64,000 nt of DNA. It comes from Pleomorphomonas sp. Lineage in GTDB: Bacteria > Pseudomonadota > Alphaproteobacteria > Rhizobiales > Pleomorphomonadaceae. The notes below the pieces were generated by a model. That model saw nothing but the letters and a program-made list of their open reading frames with translations, ran no database searches and was not told where the DNA came from. Below are positions 16,580 to 25,885 of this stretch, one piece after another (within the stretch, counting starts at the first letter, position 1; every line of letters begins with the position of its first letter). Position numbers and translations under genes: made by a program. The DNA lies in contig JARKNW010000020.1 of assembly GCA_029976075.1 (NCBI GenBank), positions 1 to 64,000 on the forward strand, given 5' to 3'.

Positions 16580-18276
16580 ATCTGCAGCCACTCGATCCGT
16601 CTCCGAACTGGGACCCTGAGGAGCGGCCACGCATTCCTGGATCTCCGGCCTTCGTCAAACACTCGCCTGGCCGAAGGCTCGCCTATGGCCTTGTTGGACT
16701 GCTCATCATCCCGACGAGTGGTCTCGGCACCGGTCTCGTCGCAGCCAATCTGCAGAACATTCAGGGTCATCTGGGGCTGACGCAGTCGGAGGCGGCCTGG
16801 TTGTCGGCCGTCTACGTCATGTTCAATGCGTCCGCCAACCTGATCCTCTACAAATGTCGGCAGAGGTTCGGCATCCGCCATTTCGCCGAGGTCGGCATTG
16901 CCGCCTACGCCGTCATCTGCATCCTGCATCTCATTGTCGCAGATTACCCAACGGCCCTGTTGCTGCGTGCCGTGGCTGGTTTCGTGGCCGCGCCGATGAG
17001 CGCGCTCGGTATGTTCTACCTGATGCAGGCCTTTCCCCTGAAGCATCTCGGCCGGGCTCTGTGCTTGGCTCTGGGGCTGATGCAGGCAATGACGCCGCTC
17101 GCCTGGGTTCTGTCGCCGTGGCTGGCCAGCACAGGCGACTTTCGGGAGATCTACCGGCTTGAGCTGGGAATGGCTCTTCTGAGCCTTGCCGCTATCGTCA
17201 TTGTCAAGCTGCCTCAGGGCATTCGTATTCAGACCTTCGAACCCTTGGACTTTCTATCCTTTGCCTTGCTTGCGCCGGCAATTGCCCTGGTCGGCGCCGT
17301 CTTCGCGCAGATGCGCTACGAGTGGTGGGAAGACAATCCGTGGATGGCCTATGCCGTGATCGCCGCGCTGGTGATGGCCGCGGTGGCGGTGGTGATCGAG
17401 CATAACCGGGCCCGTCCCTTGGTGATGATCAGGTGGCTCGGCACCAGCGACGCCTTTCGGTTCGGCATGGGGGCCGTCGGCATGCGCTTCCTGTTGTCGG
17501 AGCAGAGCTACACGGCGCCTGGATTGCTCAGGACGCTTGGCATGGGCCCGGATCAACTTCAGCCGCTCTATGCCGTCATATTTCTCGGTACCATCGTCGG
17601 TGCGATCTCTTCTGCACTGATGTTCGGTCCCAAGCGGATATTGGCAATTTTGGGAGTCTCGATCGCTCTGGTCGTCGCCGGCAGCTATCTCGAGCACAAT
17701 GCCACCAACCTCACCCGGCCGCACGATGTCTACCTCAGCCAACTGATGATTTCGCTCGCCACGGGGATGTTCATGGGACCGATACTGCTGATGGGCATCA
17801 CCAAGGCGCTGGCGCGAGGCGTCGATCACATCATTACCTTTTCAGTGCTCTTCAGCTTGTCGCAGGGCATCGGAGGCTTGGCCGGCCCAGCGGTGCTCGG
17901 CACCTACCAGCTCTACCGGGAGCACGAGTATTCCGCCGTGATCGTGGGTCAACTGGACCCGGCCGATCCTCAGGTGGCGCAGAGGATAAAGCTCTACCAA
18001 GGCGCCTATGCCAAGGTGATCACTGATCCCCTGCGTCGCGACGTTCAGGCACAGGCGTTACTGGCTCAGGCGGCTACCCGTGAAGCAAATGTGAGCGCTT
18101 ACAACGACGCATCGCTGCTTAACAGCCTGATCGCGTTTGGTTTTCTATTCTGGACCTTTGCCAGCGATATTCTTCGCGTCCTCAGGGGCGGCGTCGAAAG
18201 GGCTGGCCGGCTTACTCGCCGCCGCCTGGTATCCCGCTATCGGCAAGTCCGCAGACTCAGGATTTCCTCCCCATGA
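16576..18276 (+). CDS. MFS multidrug transporter (DHA2/EmrB-like)
   Basis: A 566-residue inner-membrane major-facilitator protein with about 14 hydrophobic segments, the count expected for the EmrB/DHA2 drug:proton antiporters. Family-like parts include ANLQNIQGHLGLTQSEAAWLSAVYV in the first helices and RAVAGFVAAPMSALGMFYL in the fourth/fifth. A long periplasmic loop near the C-terminus (about residues 455-515) precedes the last helix. The start MNLQPLDPSP overlaps the TetR stop; an in-frame extension upstream lies inside the TetR gene. It overlaps the HlyD-type gene by four bases, so both form one export system, probably joined by an outer-membrane channel encoded elsewhere. Confidence 0.92.
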   Translation: MNLQPLDPSPNWDPEERPRIPGSPAFVKHSPGRRLAYGLVGLLIIPTSGLGTGLVAANLQNIQGHLGLTQSEAAWLSAVYVMFNASANLILYKCRQRFGIRHFAEVGIAAYAVICILHLIVADYPTALLLRAVAGFVAAPMSALGMFYLMQAFPLKHLGRALCLALGLMQAMTPLAWVLSPWLASTGDFREIYRLELGMALLSLAAIVIVKLPQGIRIQTFEPLDFLSFALLAPAIALVGAVFAQMRYEWWEDNPWMAYAVIAALVMAAVAVVIEHNRARPLVMIRWLGTSDAFRFGMGAVGMRFLLSEQSYTAPGLLRTLGMGPDQLQPLYAVIFLGTIVGAISSALMFGPKRILAILGVSIALVVAGSYLEHNATNLTRPHDVYLSQLMISLATGMFMGPILLMGITKALARGVDHIITFSVLFSLSQGIGGLAGPAVLGTYQLYREHEYSAVIVGQLDPADPQVAQRIKLYQGAYAKVITDPLRRDVQAQALLAQAATREANVSAYNDASLLNSLIAFGFLFWTFASDILRVLRGGVERAGRLTRRRLVSRYRQVRRLRISSP

Positions 18277-19460
18277 ACCAGCCCATTCGCCCTCCCGTGC
18301 CTGAGCGGACCGCCACGATGAATGCCCATGTCCGCCGTGGAATGGACAGCGAAACGACCGATGCCGCGCCCGCCCCATCCGCTCCGCCCAAGGTTGCCAA
18401 GGCCAGTGTCGCCATGGTCGTCGCCATGTCACTGGTGGCGCTCGCGGGGGCGGCGGTCGTGCTCTGGGCCTGGCACCTCTGGCCGTTCACCAGTACCGTC
18501 GAGGTGACGGAGAACAGCTATGTTCGCGGACAGGTCACCGCGCTCTCCTCGCAGGTCAGCGGCTACGTGACCGACGTGTCCGTGCGCGATTTCCAGTTCG
18601 TGAAGGCCGGGCAGCCTTTGATCAAAGTCGATGATCGCGTCTATCGCCAACAGCTCGAGCAGGCCGCAGCGCAACTCGATATCGCCAAGGCGTCACTCTC
18701 CAACGTCGATCAGACCATGGCCCAGAGCGTTGCTACAGTTGCCGTGCGCAAGGCCACCCTGGATCAGACAAAGGCGCAACTCGACCAGGCGAAGGCCGCT
18801 TTCGATCGGGTCAATTCGCTCACAGGGAAAGGGATTCGCGCTGAAACCGATCTTGATGCCGCGGTCGCCAATCTCAAGGTGGCCGAAGCAAGTGTGGCGG
18901 CAGCCGAGGCAAACGTCACCTTGGCCGAAGCGCAGGTACGCGCCACCGAGGTATCGCGCTCCGGTTTGGAAGCGCAGGTGCACGCCGCGAAAGCGGCCGT
19001 TGATCTTGCCCAGATCAATCTTGGCAACACGGTGATCACGGCGCCCGCAGACGGGCAGATCAGCGAAAGCTCCGTTCGCAAGGGACAGTATGTCACTCAG
19101 GGTACCCAACTGATGTTCCTGGTACCGCCGGCGCGCTGGATTGTTGCCAACTACAAGGAAACACAGACCGCTCACATGCAGATCGGCCAGCCTGTCACCA
19201 TTCAGGTGGACGGCCTTGATGGCGCTTCCCTGAAAGGGACGGTCGAGGAAATGGCCCCTGCCGCCGGTTCCGAGTTCAGCGTGCTGAAAGCCGACAACGC
19301 GAGCGGAAACTTCACCAAGGTCGTACAGCGCATTCCCGTTCGCATCCGCTTGGTGGACGGGCAGCCTCTTGCTGATCGCTTGCGACCGGGCATGTCGGTC
19401 ATCGCCAAGGTGGAAACAGCGCCAGCCAAACCTTCGGAAGCGCTTCCCGACCGATCCTAG
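18273..19460 (+). CDS. HlyD/EmrA-type membrane fusion protein
   Basis: A 395-residue periplasmic adaptor. A cytoplasmic N-terminus of about 50 residues is followed by one transmembrane helix (AMVVAMSLVALAGAAVVLWAW), a lipoyl/biotinyl half-motif VRGQVTALSSQVSGYVTDV, a long alpha-helical hairpin (about 120-255) and the second half-motif NTVITAPADGQISE, then a beta-barrel domain ending in LRPGMSVIAKV. This is the EmrA layout. It bridges the MFS pump to an outer-membrane channel. It is the last gene of the TetR operon; 136 bases separate it from the next gene. Confidence 0.93.
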   Translation: MNQPIRPPVPERTATMNAHVRRGMDSETTDAAPAPSAPPKVAKASVAMVVAMSLVALAGAAVVLWAWHLWPFTSTVEVTENSYVRGQVTALSSQVSGYVTDVSVRDFQFVKAGQPLIKVDDRVYRQQLEQAAAQLDIAKASLSNVDQTMAQSVATVAVRKATLDQTKAQLDQAKAAFDRVNSLTGKGIRAETDLDAAVANLKVAEASVAAAEANVTLAEAQVRATEVSRSGLEAQVHAAKAAVDLAQINLGNTVITAPADGQISESSVRKGQYVTQGTQLMFLVPPARWIVANYKETQTAHMQIGQPVTIQVDGLDGASLKGTVEEMAPAAGSEFSVLKADNASGNFTKVVQRIPVRIRLVDGQPLADRLRPGMSVIAKVETAPAKPSEALPDRS

Positions 19461-19596
19461 GCACCCCCGAAAATGACATGGGTCCGGTTAAGGATGATGC
19501 AACCCTAGATGAGACTTGCCGCTGTAACACGTACGCGTCCTGGAAGGCCTCCTGCTAGGTTGGGCCTACCAAGGATTCTGCGAGGGCGGTGCGGAC

Positions 19597-20604
19597 ATGA
19601 GTGGGTTCCGTTTGTTGCTTGCAGCAGGCATTGCGGTGTCTGCCTTGGCGATGTCGGTTTGCGGAGCGACGGCGCAAACTCCCCGCTTTTCCGAAATACT
19701 GCAGCAAGTCGCAGCATTGAACGGATATCTTGACCAGCGTAACCACGATGAGTTCTGGGTTTCGTTGCCCTCGGTCACGCAGGCTGAGCCGTACCAGCTT
19801 GAGCGATTCCATACGGAAGTCTTGGAGGCACTCGAACGCAAAACCGCTCTGCAAAAGGCGCTTTTTCTCAGTATCAAGATGACGCTCGAAGCCGGGAAAA
19901 TCACGAAGACGCCCGGCCTTCAAGCCGCTTGGGATGCAGAAGTGGCGGCCGGTCGCATATCCAGGGGGGCTGTCGAGAAGCAGGCCAGGACCATGAACGA
20001 GAATCTGGCCTTGGCTCTGCAGGGAAAGCCGGTGAAGACTTCCCGAGGCGAGATTTACGTCAACCCCTTCGTTGCCGATCTGGCTCCGGCTGCATTGGAC
20101 TCGGCTTTTGCAAGAGTTCAGTTGTTGCTGGATCCCGGCTGGCGTGAGGAACGCCGGGAGTTTCAATATCCTGATGCGCATGTCGCCATCGTCTCGGTGC
20201 TGCCTTTCACCGGGATGACGAGCAAGTATGCCTCTTCTGGGGAACCGGCCAGCACGCAGAACCTCTTCCAGGCCATCGACGGAAATGATCAGATTCATGT
20301 CACCTGGCTATCGCCGGAAAAGCCTCCGGGAGATGCGGATGAGTTTCTTGCCAAGACAATGGAGAGCGTGTTCCGCGGCGCACTGGCGGTACCATCCAGA
20401 CAAGCCTGGACGACCGAATGGCAGGGGCGCCGGGCGTTGAGGCAGGTCGGAGTTTCGCAAATTCAAAACACGTACGTCGCGGTCGTCGTCGTCGATCACC
20501 TTCCTGACGGTGTGACGATGCTGCTTTCGACCTCCCTGGTTTCGCAGGAGCAGGCCGACGGGAACCTGGATTCGCTCAATGCTCGCTCAAGGTATATCCC
20601 GTAG
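19597..20604 (+). CDS. Secreted protein of unknown function
   Basis: A 335-residue protein with a clear signal peptide (LLLAAGIAVSALAMSVCGATA, cleavage around ATAQ). No family is recognised. The mature part is mixed helix and strand, with a mostly helical first half and a second half rich in beta-strand-like stretches such as HVAIVSVLPFTGM and TYVAVVVVDHLPDGVTMLLST. The ATG has GAGGG upstream. It stands alone between the efflux operon and the chromate transporter, in the same direction, with gaps over 130 bases on both sides. Codon use looks like that of its neighbours. Confidence 0.75.
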   Translation: MSGFRLLLAAGIAVSALAMSVCGATAQTPRFSEILQQVAALNGYLDQRNHDEFWVSLPSVTQAEPYQLERFHTEVLEALERKTALQKALFLSIKMTLEAGKITKTPGLQAAWDAEVAAGRISRGAVEKQARTMNENLALALQGKPVKTSRGEIYVNPFVADLAPAALDSAFARVQLLLDPGWREERREFQYPDAHVAIVSVLPFTGMTSKYASSGEPASTQNLFQAIDGNDQIHVTWLSPEKPPGDADEFLAKTMESVFRGALAVPSRQAWTTEWQGRRALRQVGVSQIQNTYVAVVVVDHLPDGVTMLLSTSLVSQEQADGNLDSLNARSRYIP

Positions 20605-20773
20605 CCAGCGGCGTACCTGAACATGGATTTTGTGACGATTGATCGACGCTTGAGTTCATATGCTCATAGCGCAGGCAAGTTGCTGCCGTCCTTTGTGTTG
20701 CCCTTCGTCATGGGCTTGTCACCAACCGCCACCATGACATCATGCCGAAATGAACGACAAAGGGCGACGGTTG

Positions 20774-21988
20774 ATGGAAGATCCGATTGTTGGCTCTGAT
20801 GAAGAGAGACGAGGAAGTGCCGCCGAGGTCTTGTTCGCTTTCCTCAAACTGGGTCTGACTTCCTTCGGCGGTCCCATCGCCCATTTGGGGTATTTCCGGG
20901 AAGAACTGGTCGTTCGGCGGCGCTGGCTGGCCGATCACACCTATGCCGATCTTGTAGCGCTTTGCCAGTTCCTGCCGGGCCCAACCTCGAGCCAGGTCGG
21001 CTTTTCCCTGGGTATGATGCGAGCCGGCTGGTTGGGAGCGTTGTGTGCGTTCCTGGGCTTCACGGTGCCCTCGGCACTGATCTTGTTGACGTTCGCATTT
21101 GTTACGCCGGCCATCGGTGGAATGGTCGGAGCTGGCCTTTTGCATGGTCTCAAGATCGTCGCCGTAGCCATTGTGGCGCAAGCTGTCTGGGGGATGGCCA
21201 GAAATCTCTGTCCAGACCGCGAGCGATCCACGATCGCTCTGGCCGCTGTGGTTGCGATGGCATTCGTGCCGGGAAGCATCGGCATGTTGGGGGCGATCGT
21301 CCTGGGCGCCGCCGCGGGGCCGGTTTTCTGCCGCGGAGAGACCAAGCCGGTTGGCAATCGGGTGACAGTCCCCGTGTCCCGATGGATGGGGGGCGTCTCG
21401 CTGCTGCTGTTTCTGGCGCTTCTGGTTGTGTTCCCACTCCTGGCCGAACAGTCGCAGGCGCTCGCCATCGTCGATCGCTTTTACAGGGCGGGGGCACTGG
21501 TCTTCGGGGGCGGCCACGTCGTCCTGCCACTTCTCGATGCCGGGGTGGTCCGAGGCGGCTGGGTAACGCACGACGCTTTTCTTGCCGGTTACGGCATAGC
21601 GCAAGCGGTGCCTGGGCCGCTCTTCACTTTTGCGGCCTATCTTGGCGCGGTTTTGGGGCCCGAGCCGAATGGCATCCTGGGAGCCGGGCTAGCCTTGCTC
21701 GCCATCTTCCTTCCGGGTTTTCTGGTGCTCGTTGGCGCCTTGCCCTTCTGGGACCAGTTTCGCAGCAAATCCCTCGCGCAGTCCTTGATGCGCGGGGCAA
21801 ACGCCGCTGTCGTGGGAATCCTTGGCGCAGCCCTTTATTCCCCGGTCTTTACGAGTGCGGTCGCCGATCTTCGCGACTTCGTGGTGGCGCTCGCCGGCTT
21901 CCTGGCGCTCATCGTCTGGAAGGCGCCACCATGGCTCGTCGTTGTCCTGTCGGCGCTCTGCGGGGTTGGTCTGGCTCTGATTGCCTGA
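20774..21988 (+). CDS. chrA: Chromate transporter ChrA (two-domain CHR family)
   Basis: A 404-residue inner-membrane protein of the long CHR type. Both halves carry family motifs: KLGLTSFGGPIAHLGYF and CQFLPGPTSSQVGFSLG in the first, and VFGGGHVVLPLL and GYGIAQAVPGPLFTFAAYLGA in the second. About ten to twelve hydrophobic segments are visible. The start at 20774 has AAGGGCGA upstream; an ATG 24 bases earlier has no ribosome-binding site. CHR proteins export chromate using the proton gradient. It appears to be a single-gene unit with no ChrB-like regulator next to it. Confidence 0.93.
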   Translation: MEDPIVGSDEERRGSAAEVLFAFLKLGLTSFGGPIAHLGYFREELVVRRRWLADHTYADLVALCQFLPGPTSSQVGFSLGMMRAGWLGALCAFLGFTVPSALILLTFAFVTPAIGGMVGAGLLHGLKIVAVAIVAQAVWGMARNLCPDRERSTIALAAVVAMAFVPGSIGMLGAIVLGAAAGPVFCRGETKPVGNRVTVPVSRWMGGVSLLLFLALLVVFPLLAEQSQALAIVDRFYRAGALVFGGGHVVLPLLDAGVVRGGWVTHDAFLAGYGIAQAVPGPLFTFAAYLGAVLGPEPNGILGAGLALLAIFLPGFLVLVGALPFWDQFRSKSLAQSLMRGANAAVVGILGAALYSPVFTSAVADLRDFVVALAGFLALIVWKAPPWLVVVLSALCGVGLALIA

Positions 21989-22023
21989 CGCAGGCGTCCC
22001 GCTGACGACTGTGAGGACTGCCG

Positions 22024-22422
22024 TCAAGGATGACCAATCGCGTCGATGAGCAAGTTTGCGAAGACGGTCCATCCGGCACCGGTGAGCCAGACAAGAGTAA
22101 AAGCGCCGACCACGCCACCAACCGTGCCCGATACGATGCCGATGACGACGGCGCGCCAGAAGCCGCCCCATGCCGAGAGGATGGCTGACCGTGGCGATAC
22201 GTCCACGGACGTCTCCCGGCGAGGGGCTTTTCGGGCAGCTACTGGAGCTTCTTGGCCGATCCGATCCATCGGTCCGAAAGCCAGGCCGGGTTTCTTCCGG
22301 CTGTCGGCTTCGAGGCGGGGCTCGGTCTTGGTGAAACCCAACTCCACCGGTTCGGGTAGCTCTTCCGTCAGGTCGAGGAGCGGGCCGAGGTCCGGCTCGA
22401 TGTCACGCGCATGCTGGTTCAT
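22024..22422 (-). CDS. Small membrane protein of unknown function
   Basis: A 132-residue protein: an acidic, then basic, soluble N-terminal region of about 85 residues and a C-terminal hydrophobic region (AVVIGIVSGTVGGVVGAFTLVWL) that is likely one or two membrane spans with Gly-rich packing. The start MNQHARDIEP has AAGGGCC upstream; a longer frame begins at 22530. It is convergent with chrA, 35 bases away. No family is recognised. Confidence 0.5.
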   Translation of the reverse strand: MNQHARDIEPDLGPLLDLTEELPEPVELGFTKTEPRLEADSRKKPGLAFGPMDRIGQEAPVAARKAPRRETSVDVSPRSAILSAWGGFWRAVVIGIVSGTVGGVVGAFTLVWLTGAGWTVFANLLIDAIGHP

Positions 22423-22578
22423 CGTATGGCCCTTGTGATCGTCGACAGGGTCGATACGAGACGTTTGCGGCATTTCTGCGGGCTTGTTGTCTCTTGATGC
22501 GCTGGCGGAACCAATCGTCACGCCTGCCATAGGCAGGATATCGGAACTCGCGTAGCTTGCTCCTCAAGGAAGCCGGAT

Positions 22579-22611
22579 GCCGTGTCGGATCGGGAGTGTC
22601 TCCGACACGGC
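22579..22611. terminator. Strong hairpin upstream of the small membrane protein gene
   Basis: GCCGTGTCGGA and TCCGACACGGC form a perfect 11-bp inverted repeat with an 11-base loop. It lies between the transketolase stop and the start of the small minus-strand gene, so it may end transketolase transcripts or insulate the downstream gene. There is no clear T-run. Confidence 0.45.
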
Positions 22612-22652
22612 TCCGATCGGGCGGGAGGAGGCCGCCCTTTGGCCACGAAGGC

Positions 22653-22696
22653 ATCGCAGGGATCATTGGCCGCAGTCATCGGCCTAGCCCTGCGAT
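22653..22696 (-). terminator. Hairpin just after the transketolase gene
   Basis: ATCGCAGGG (22653-22661) and CCCTGCGAT (22688-22696) form a 9-bp inverted repeat with a shorter GGCC/GGCC stem inside, starting 15 bases after the transketolase stop on the minus strand. It is a probable transcript end, without a strong T-run. Confidence 0.45.
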
Positions 22697-22710
22697 CCAG
22701 TCGCAGGCCG

Positions 22711-24750
22711 TTATCCGGCGCGTTCCACCAGAGCCTTCGCCTTGGCGACGATGGCCTCGCGGGTTATGCCGAACTCTTCGTAAAGCCTTTCGGCGGGAGC
22801 GGAGGCGCCAAAGTCGTCGAGACCGATGACGTCTTCCTCGCTGTCGACATAGCGTGTCCAGCCGAACTTTCCAGCGGCCTCGATAGCCACCCGCGGTGCG
22901 GTGCCGAGCACGTCCTGACGATAGGACTTGGGCTGAGCGTCGAAGAGCTCCCAGCAAGGCATTGACACCACCGCCACGGCCAAGCCCTCCTTGGCAAGGA
23001 CTTCCGCCGCTTCGACGGCCAGCGACACCTCGGTGCCGGTGGCGAGCAGGGTAACGTCCCGCTTGTCGCCGCCAAAGCTGCGGATGACATAGGCGCCCAG
23101 AGCCGCGCGATTTCTGGCGGGATCTTCTCCGTTCTGGCCGCGCAACTGCGGGACCGCCTGCCGCGACAGCGCCAGCAGCGATGGCCGGGTGCGATTGCGC
23201 ACGGCCACATCCCAACACTCGAGCGTCTCGACGACGTCGGCCGGACGGAACACCATCAGGCGTGGCAAGGCTCGCAGGGAGGCGAGATGCTCCACCGGCT
23301 GATGGGTTGGACCATCCTCGCCGAGACCGATCGAGTCGTGCGTCATCACGTAGATGGTGCCGACGCCCATCAGGGCCGAAAGGCGGATGGCTCCTCGCGC
23401 ATAGTCGGAAAAGACCAGGAATGTGCCGCCGTAGGGGATCAGGCCGCCATGGGCGATCATGCCATTCATCATGGCTCCCATGGCGAACTCGCGAACACCA
23501 TAGCCGACGTAGCGACCGGATTTCGATCGTGTGAACTGACTGTCGACCGCCTTGACGCGGGTAAGGTTGGAACCGGTAAGGTCGGCGGATCCACCGATCA
23601 TCTCCGGCACAGCGGCGGTGATGGCCTCCAGGGCGATCTGGCTGGCTCGGCGCGTGGCTACCTTCTGCGGCTTGGCGAAGAGATCGCGCTTCAGCGCTTC
23701 GACGGCATTTGGATATCCAGACGGCAAGGTGCCACTCATCCTGCGTGCGAATTCCGCGCGCTGATCGGCAGGGCGGCCGGCAAGACGTTCTTCCCAGGCC
23801 TTGCGAGTGGTCATGCCGCGTGCGCCAATCTCGCGCCATCGAGCGAGGAGCTCACCGGGAATCTCGAAAGGCGCTGCGGTCCAGCCGAGTGCGGCCTTGG
23901 TGGCGGCGGCTTCCTCGGCGCCGAGCGGTGCGCCGTGCGAGGACTCCTTGCCTGCTTTGTTGGGAGAGCCGAAGCCGATCACGGTGCGCATCGCAATCAG
24001 TGACGGACGAGTGGTGGCAGCCTTGGCAGCGGTGATCGCCTGGTCGAGGGCGGCGGTGTTATGTCCGTCACACGTCTGCACATGCCAGCCGCAAGCGCGA
24101 AACCGTGCCGGGACATCCTCCGAGAAACTGACCGTCGTGGAGCCGTCGATGGTGATGCCATTGTCGTCGTAGAGAACGATCAGCTTGCCGAGGCCGAGAT
24201 GCCCGGCCAGCGAAGCGGCTTCCTGGCTGATACCTTCCTCGAGACAACCGTCGCCGCACATCACGAAGATGTTGTGATCGATGAGATCGCTGCCGAACTC
24301 GTCGGCGAGGCGACGTTCCGCCATGGCCATGCCGACGGCACCGGCTATGCCTTGCCCGAGAGGACCGGTCGTAGTCTCGATGCCCTTGGCATGGCCGTAT
24401 TCCGGGTGTCCGGCGGCCTTCGATCCCCACTGGCGGAAGGACTTGATCTGCTCAATGGTCATGTCCTGATAACCGGTGAGGTAGAGCAGCGCGTAAAGCA
24501 GCGTCGAGGCGTGTCCGTTCGACAGCACGAACCGGTCGCGATCGGGCCAGTCGGGATGGGCAGCGTCGAACTTCATATGCCGCGAAAAGAGCACCGTCGC
24601 AGCATCCGCCATGCCGAGAGGCGCACCGGGATGCCCAGAGTTCGCGGCCTCGACGGCGTCGATGGCGAGCGCTCGAATGCAATTGGCAAGCTGAAAGTCA
24701 ATCGGGGCGTGCGTGGCCTTTTCCATGATCCATTGTGCCGTGGTCGACAT
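22711..24750 (-). CDS. tkt: Transketolase
   Basis: A 679-residue cytoplasmic thiamine-diphosphate enzyme that moves two-carbon units between sugar phosphates. Family motifs in order: NSGHPGAPLGMAD near residue 37, GPLGQGIAGAVGMA, the thiamine motif CGDGCLEEGISQEAASLAG and DDNGITIDG in the first domain; MTHDSIGLGEDGPTHQPVEHLASLRALP in the second; and the C-terminal domain with LATGTEVSLAVEAA. Length is normal. The start has GGAGAGGG upstream. It is divergent from the EryI-like isomerase gene across a 253-base promoter region that recurs elsewhere in the window. Erythrose 4-phosphate, the predicted product of the local tetritol pathway, is a transketolase substrate, which explains its place here. 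Confidence 0.96.
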   Translation of the reverse strand: MSTTAQWIMEKATHAPIDFQLANCIRALAIDAVEAANSGHPGAPLGMADAATVLFSRHMKFDAAHPDWPDRDRFVLSNGHASTLLYALLYLTGYQDMTIEQIKSFRQWGSKAAGHPEYGHAKGIETTTGPLGQGIAGAVGMAMAERRLADEFGSDLIDHNIFVMCGDGCLEEGISQEAASLAGHLGLGKLIVLYDDNGITIDGSTTVSFSEDVPARFRACGWHVQTCDGHNTAALDQAITAAKAATTRPSLIAMRTVIGFGSPNKAGKESSHGAPLGAEEAAATKAALGWTAAPFEIPGELLARWREIGARGMTTRKAWEERLAGRPADQRAEFARRMSGTLPSGYPNAVEALKRDLFAKPQKVATRRASQIALEAITAAVPEMIGGSADLTGSNLTRVKAVDSQFTRSKSGRYVGYGVREFAMGAMMNGMIAHGGLIPYGGTFLVFSDYARGAIRLSALMGVGTIYVMTHDSIGLGEDGPTHQPVEHLASLRALPRLMVFRPADVVETLECWDVAVRNRTRPSLLALSRQAVPQLRGQNGEDPARNRAALGAYVIRSFGGDKRDVTLLATGTEVSLAVEAAEVLAKEGLAVAVVSMPCWELFDAQPKSYRQDVLGTAPRVAIEAAGKFGWTRYVDSEEDVIGLDDFGASAPAERLYEEFGITREAIVAKAKALVERAG

Positions 24751-24754
24751 GATC

Positions 24755-24858
24755 CCTCTCCTGTTTGAGACAGCTCCTACCGCAAAGGCACAAAAATATC
24801 AACATAAGTTATCAAACCAACACAAATAGGTTGATTTTGGCTGTTACGGTGTTATCTT
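24755..24858. promoter_or_regulatory. Divergent tkt / eryI promoter region, first copy of a duplicated element
   Basis: This AT-rich stretch contains CACAAAAATATCAACATAAG and TTATCAAACCAACACAAATA, then TTGAT, and aligns base for base with 49640-49742, where the second copy precedes a DeoR-family regulator. The blocks CACAAAAATATCAA, TTATCAAAC and GTTATCTT are shared exactly. ATCAAC and GTTGAT flank the core as an inverted pair. It is the likely binding region of a regulator of the tetritol genes, probably one of the two local DeoR proteins; that assignment is inferred. Confidence 0.6.
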
Positions 24859-25003
24859 CCGCCCAGAAAGAGCCAAGACGCACAGAATGGTGACAATCTG
24901 ATCGTCGAGGTCCAGAGGCGAACCGGGCGAGTTCACATCGACGCGACAGGGGCCATAAGCGCCCAGTCGGTAAAGACCGGTGCCAACACGCGGAGAGGAA
25001 AGC

Positions 25004-25486
25004 ATGATCAAGGTGGCGGTGGCCGGCGATAGCGCCGGAGAAGGGTTGGCCCATGTGTTGGCCGAACATCTCAAGACGCACTTCGAAGTGTTCGAAGTAT
25101 CGCGTCAGGGTAATGTTGCCGATCCTTTCTACGCCAATCTCGCCGACCGCGTAGCGACGGGTGTGCTGGACGGAACCTATGATCGAGCCATCTTGATCTG
25201 CGGGACCGGCATCGGCGTGTGCATCAGCGCCAACAAGGTTCGGGGTATTCGTGCCGCCCTCACGCACGACGTTTACTCCGCTCAGCGGGCTGCGCTTTCC
25301 AACGACGCACAGATCATCACCATGGGTGCGCGGGTCATCGGGACCGAGCACGCCAAGCTCGTCGCCGACACCTTCCTCTCTCTCACCGGAAAATTTGATC
25401 CGAACGGACCGTCGGGTGGGAACGTTAAGGCCATCGAAGAGGTCGATAGAAAATACGCGGCCTGCCATGGCGAGGAAAAGGCCTGA
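25004..25486 (+). CDS. eryI: RpiB/LacAB-family isomerase, probable D-erythrulose 4-phosphate isomerase (EryI-like)
   Basis: A 160-residue sugar-phosphate isomerase. Family residues are Cys66 in [14 protein letters not shown] (catalytic cysteine loop) and His88 in [14 protein letters not shown] follows near residue 112. The start [14 protein letters not shown] has GGAGAGG upstream. It resembles EryI of rhizobial and Brucella erythritol clusters (erythrulose 4-phosphate to erythrose 4-phosphate) more than ribose-5-phosphate isomerase B, by overall recall and by context with transketolase and an EryH-like gene in the same island. A ribose or allose 5-/6-phosphate role remains possible. An intrinsic terminator follows. 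Confidence 0.82.
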   Translation: MIKVAVAGDSAGEGLAHVLAEHLKTHFEVFEVSRQGNVADPFYANLADRVATGVLDGTYDRAILICGTGIGVCISANKVRGIRAALTHDVYSAQRAALSNDAQIITMGARVIGTEHAKLVADTFLSLTGKFDPNGPSGGNVKAIEEVDRKYAACHGEEKA

Positions 25487-25533
25487 CGGCGCAGGTTCCT
25501 GCGGGCCTGTAATAATGCGATTGATAACAATGT

Positions 25534-25567
25534 CTGGAGCCGGCCGAGAGGCCGCTCCAGATTTTTT
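25534..25567 (+). terminator. Intrinsic terminator after eryI
   Basis: CTGGAGC and GCTCCAG form the base and GGCC/GGCC the upper stem (one bulged C), followed by ATTTTTT. A complete rho-independent terminator 48 bases after the isomerase stop. Confidence 0.9.
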
Positions 25568-25885
25568 GCGACCGCCAAAGAAATAATCTGGCGCATTTAT
25601 AGTAACGTTTCGAGTAGATTAAAAAATCCGCCGCATAGGGAACTATACTTCTTGATGAAGCGGCGACGATGTGAAAGCCTCGTCAAGTGTTGAGGCGAAC
25701 GGCGCGGATCGCAATGCCTGATGATCCCGAAAACATGATGACAATAATCTAAATATTCGGGAGCAACCACAAGGTGGGGCCTTTGTCCTGACCAGTCCTT
25801 AAATGGCGAAGCATGGCCGAGGGTAAGTTGGACGCCTGACATCTAAATCGATTGAAAAACAGCAAGAGCTGCACGGACAAACAAG
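25568..25885. other. Promoter region of the hydrogenase operon
   Basis: About 320 bases of relatively AT-rich sequence without a convincing gene; an 81-codon minus-strand frame at 25597-25842 shows no domain. I looked for an FNR box (TTGAT-N4-ATCAA) and a sigma-54 promoter and found neither in consensus form. Confidence 0.4.

Noticed and set aside
25597..25842. An 81-codon minus-strand open frame before the hydrogenase operon
   Set aside because: No domain, no good ribosome-binding site, and it lies in the AT-rich promoter region.
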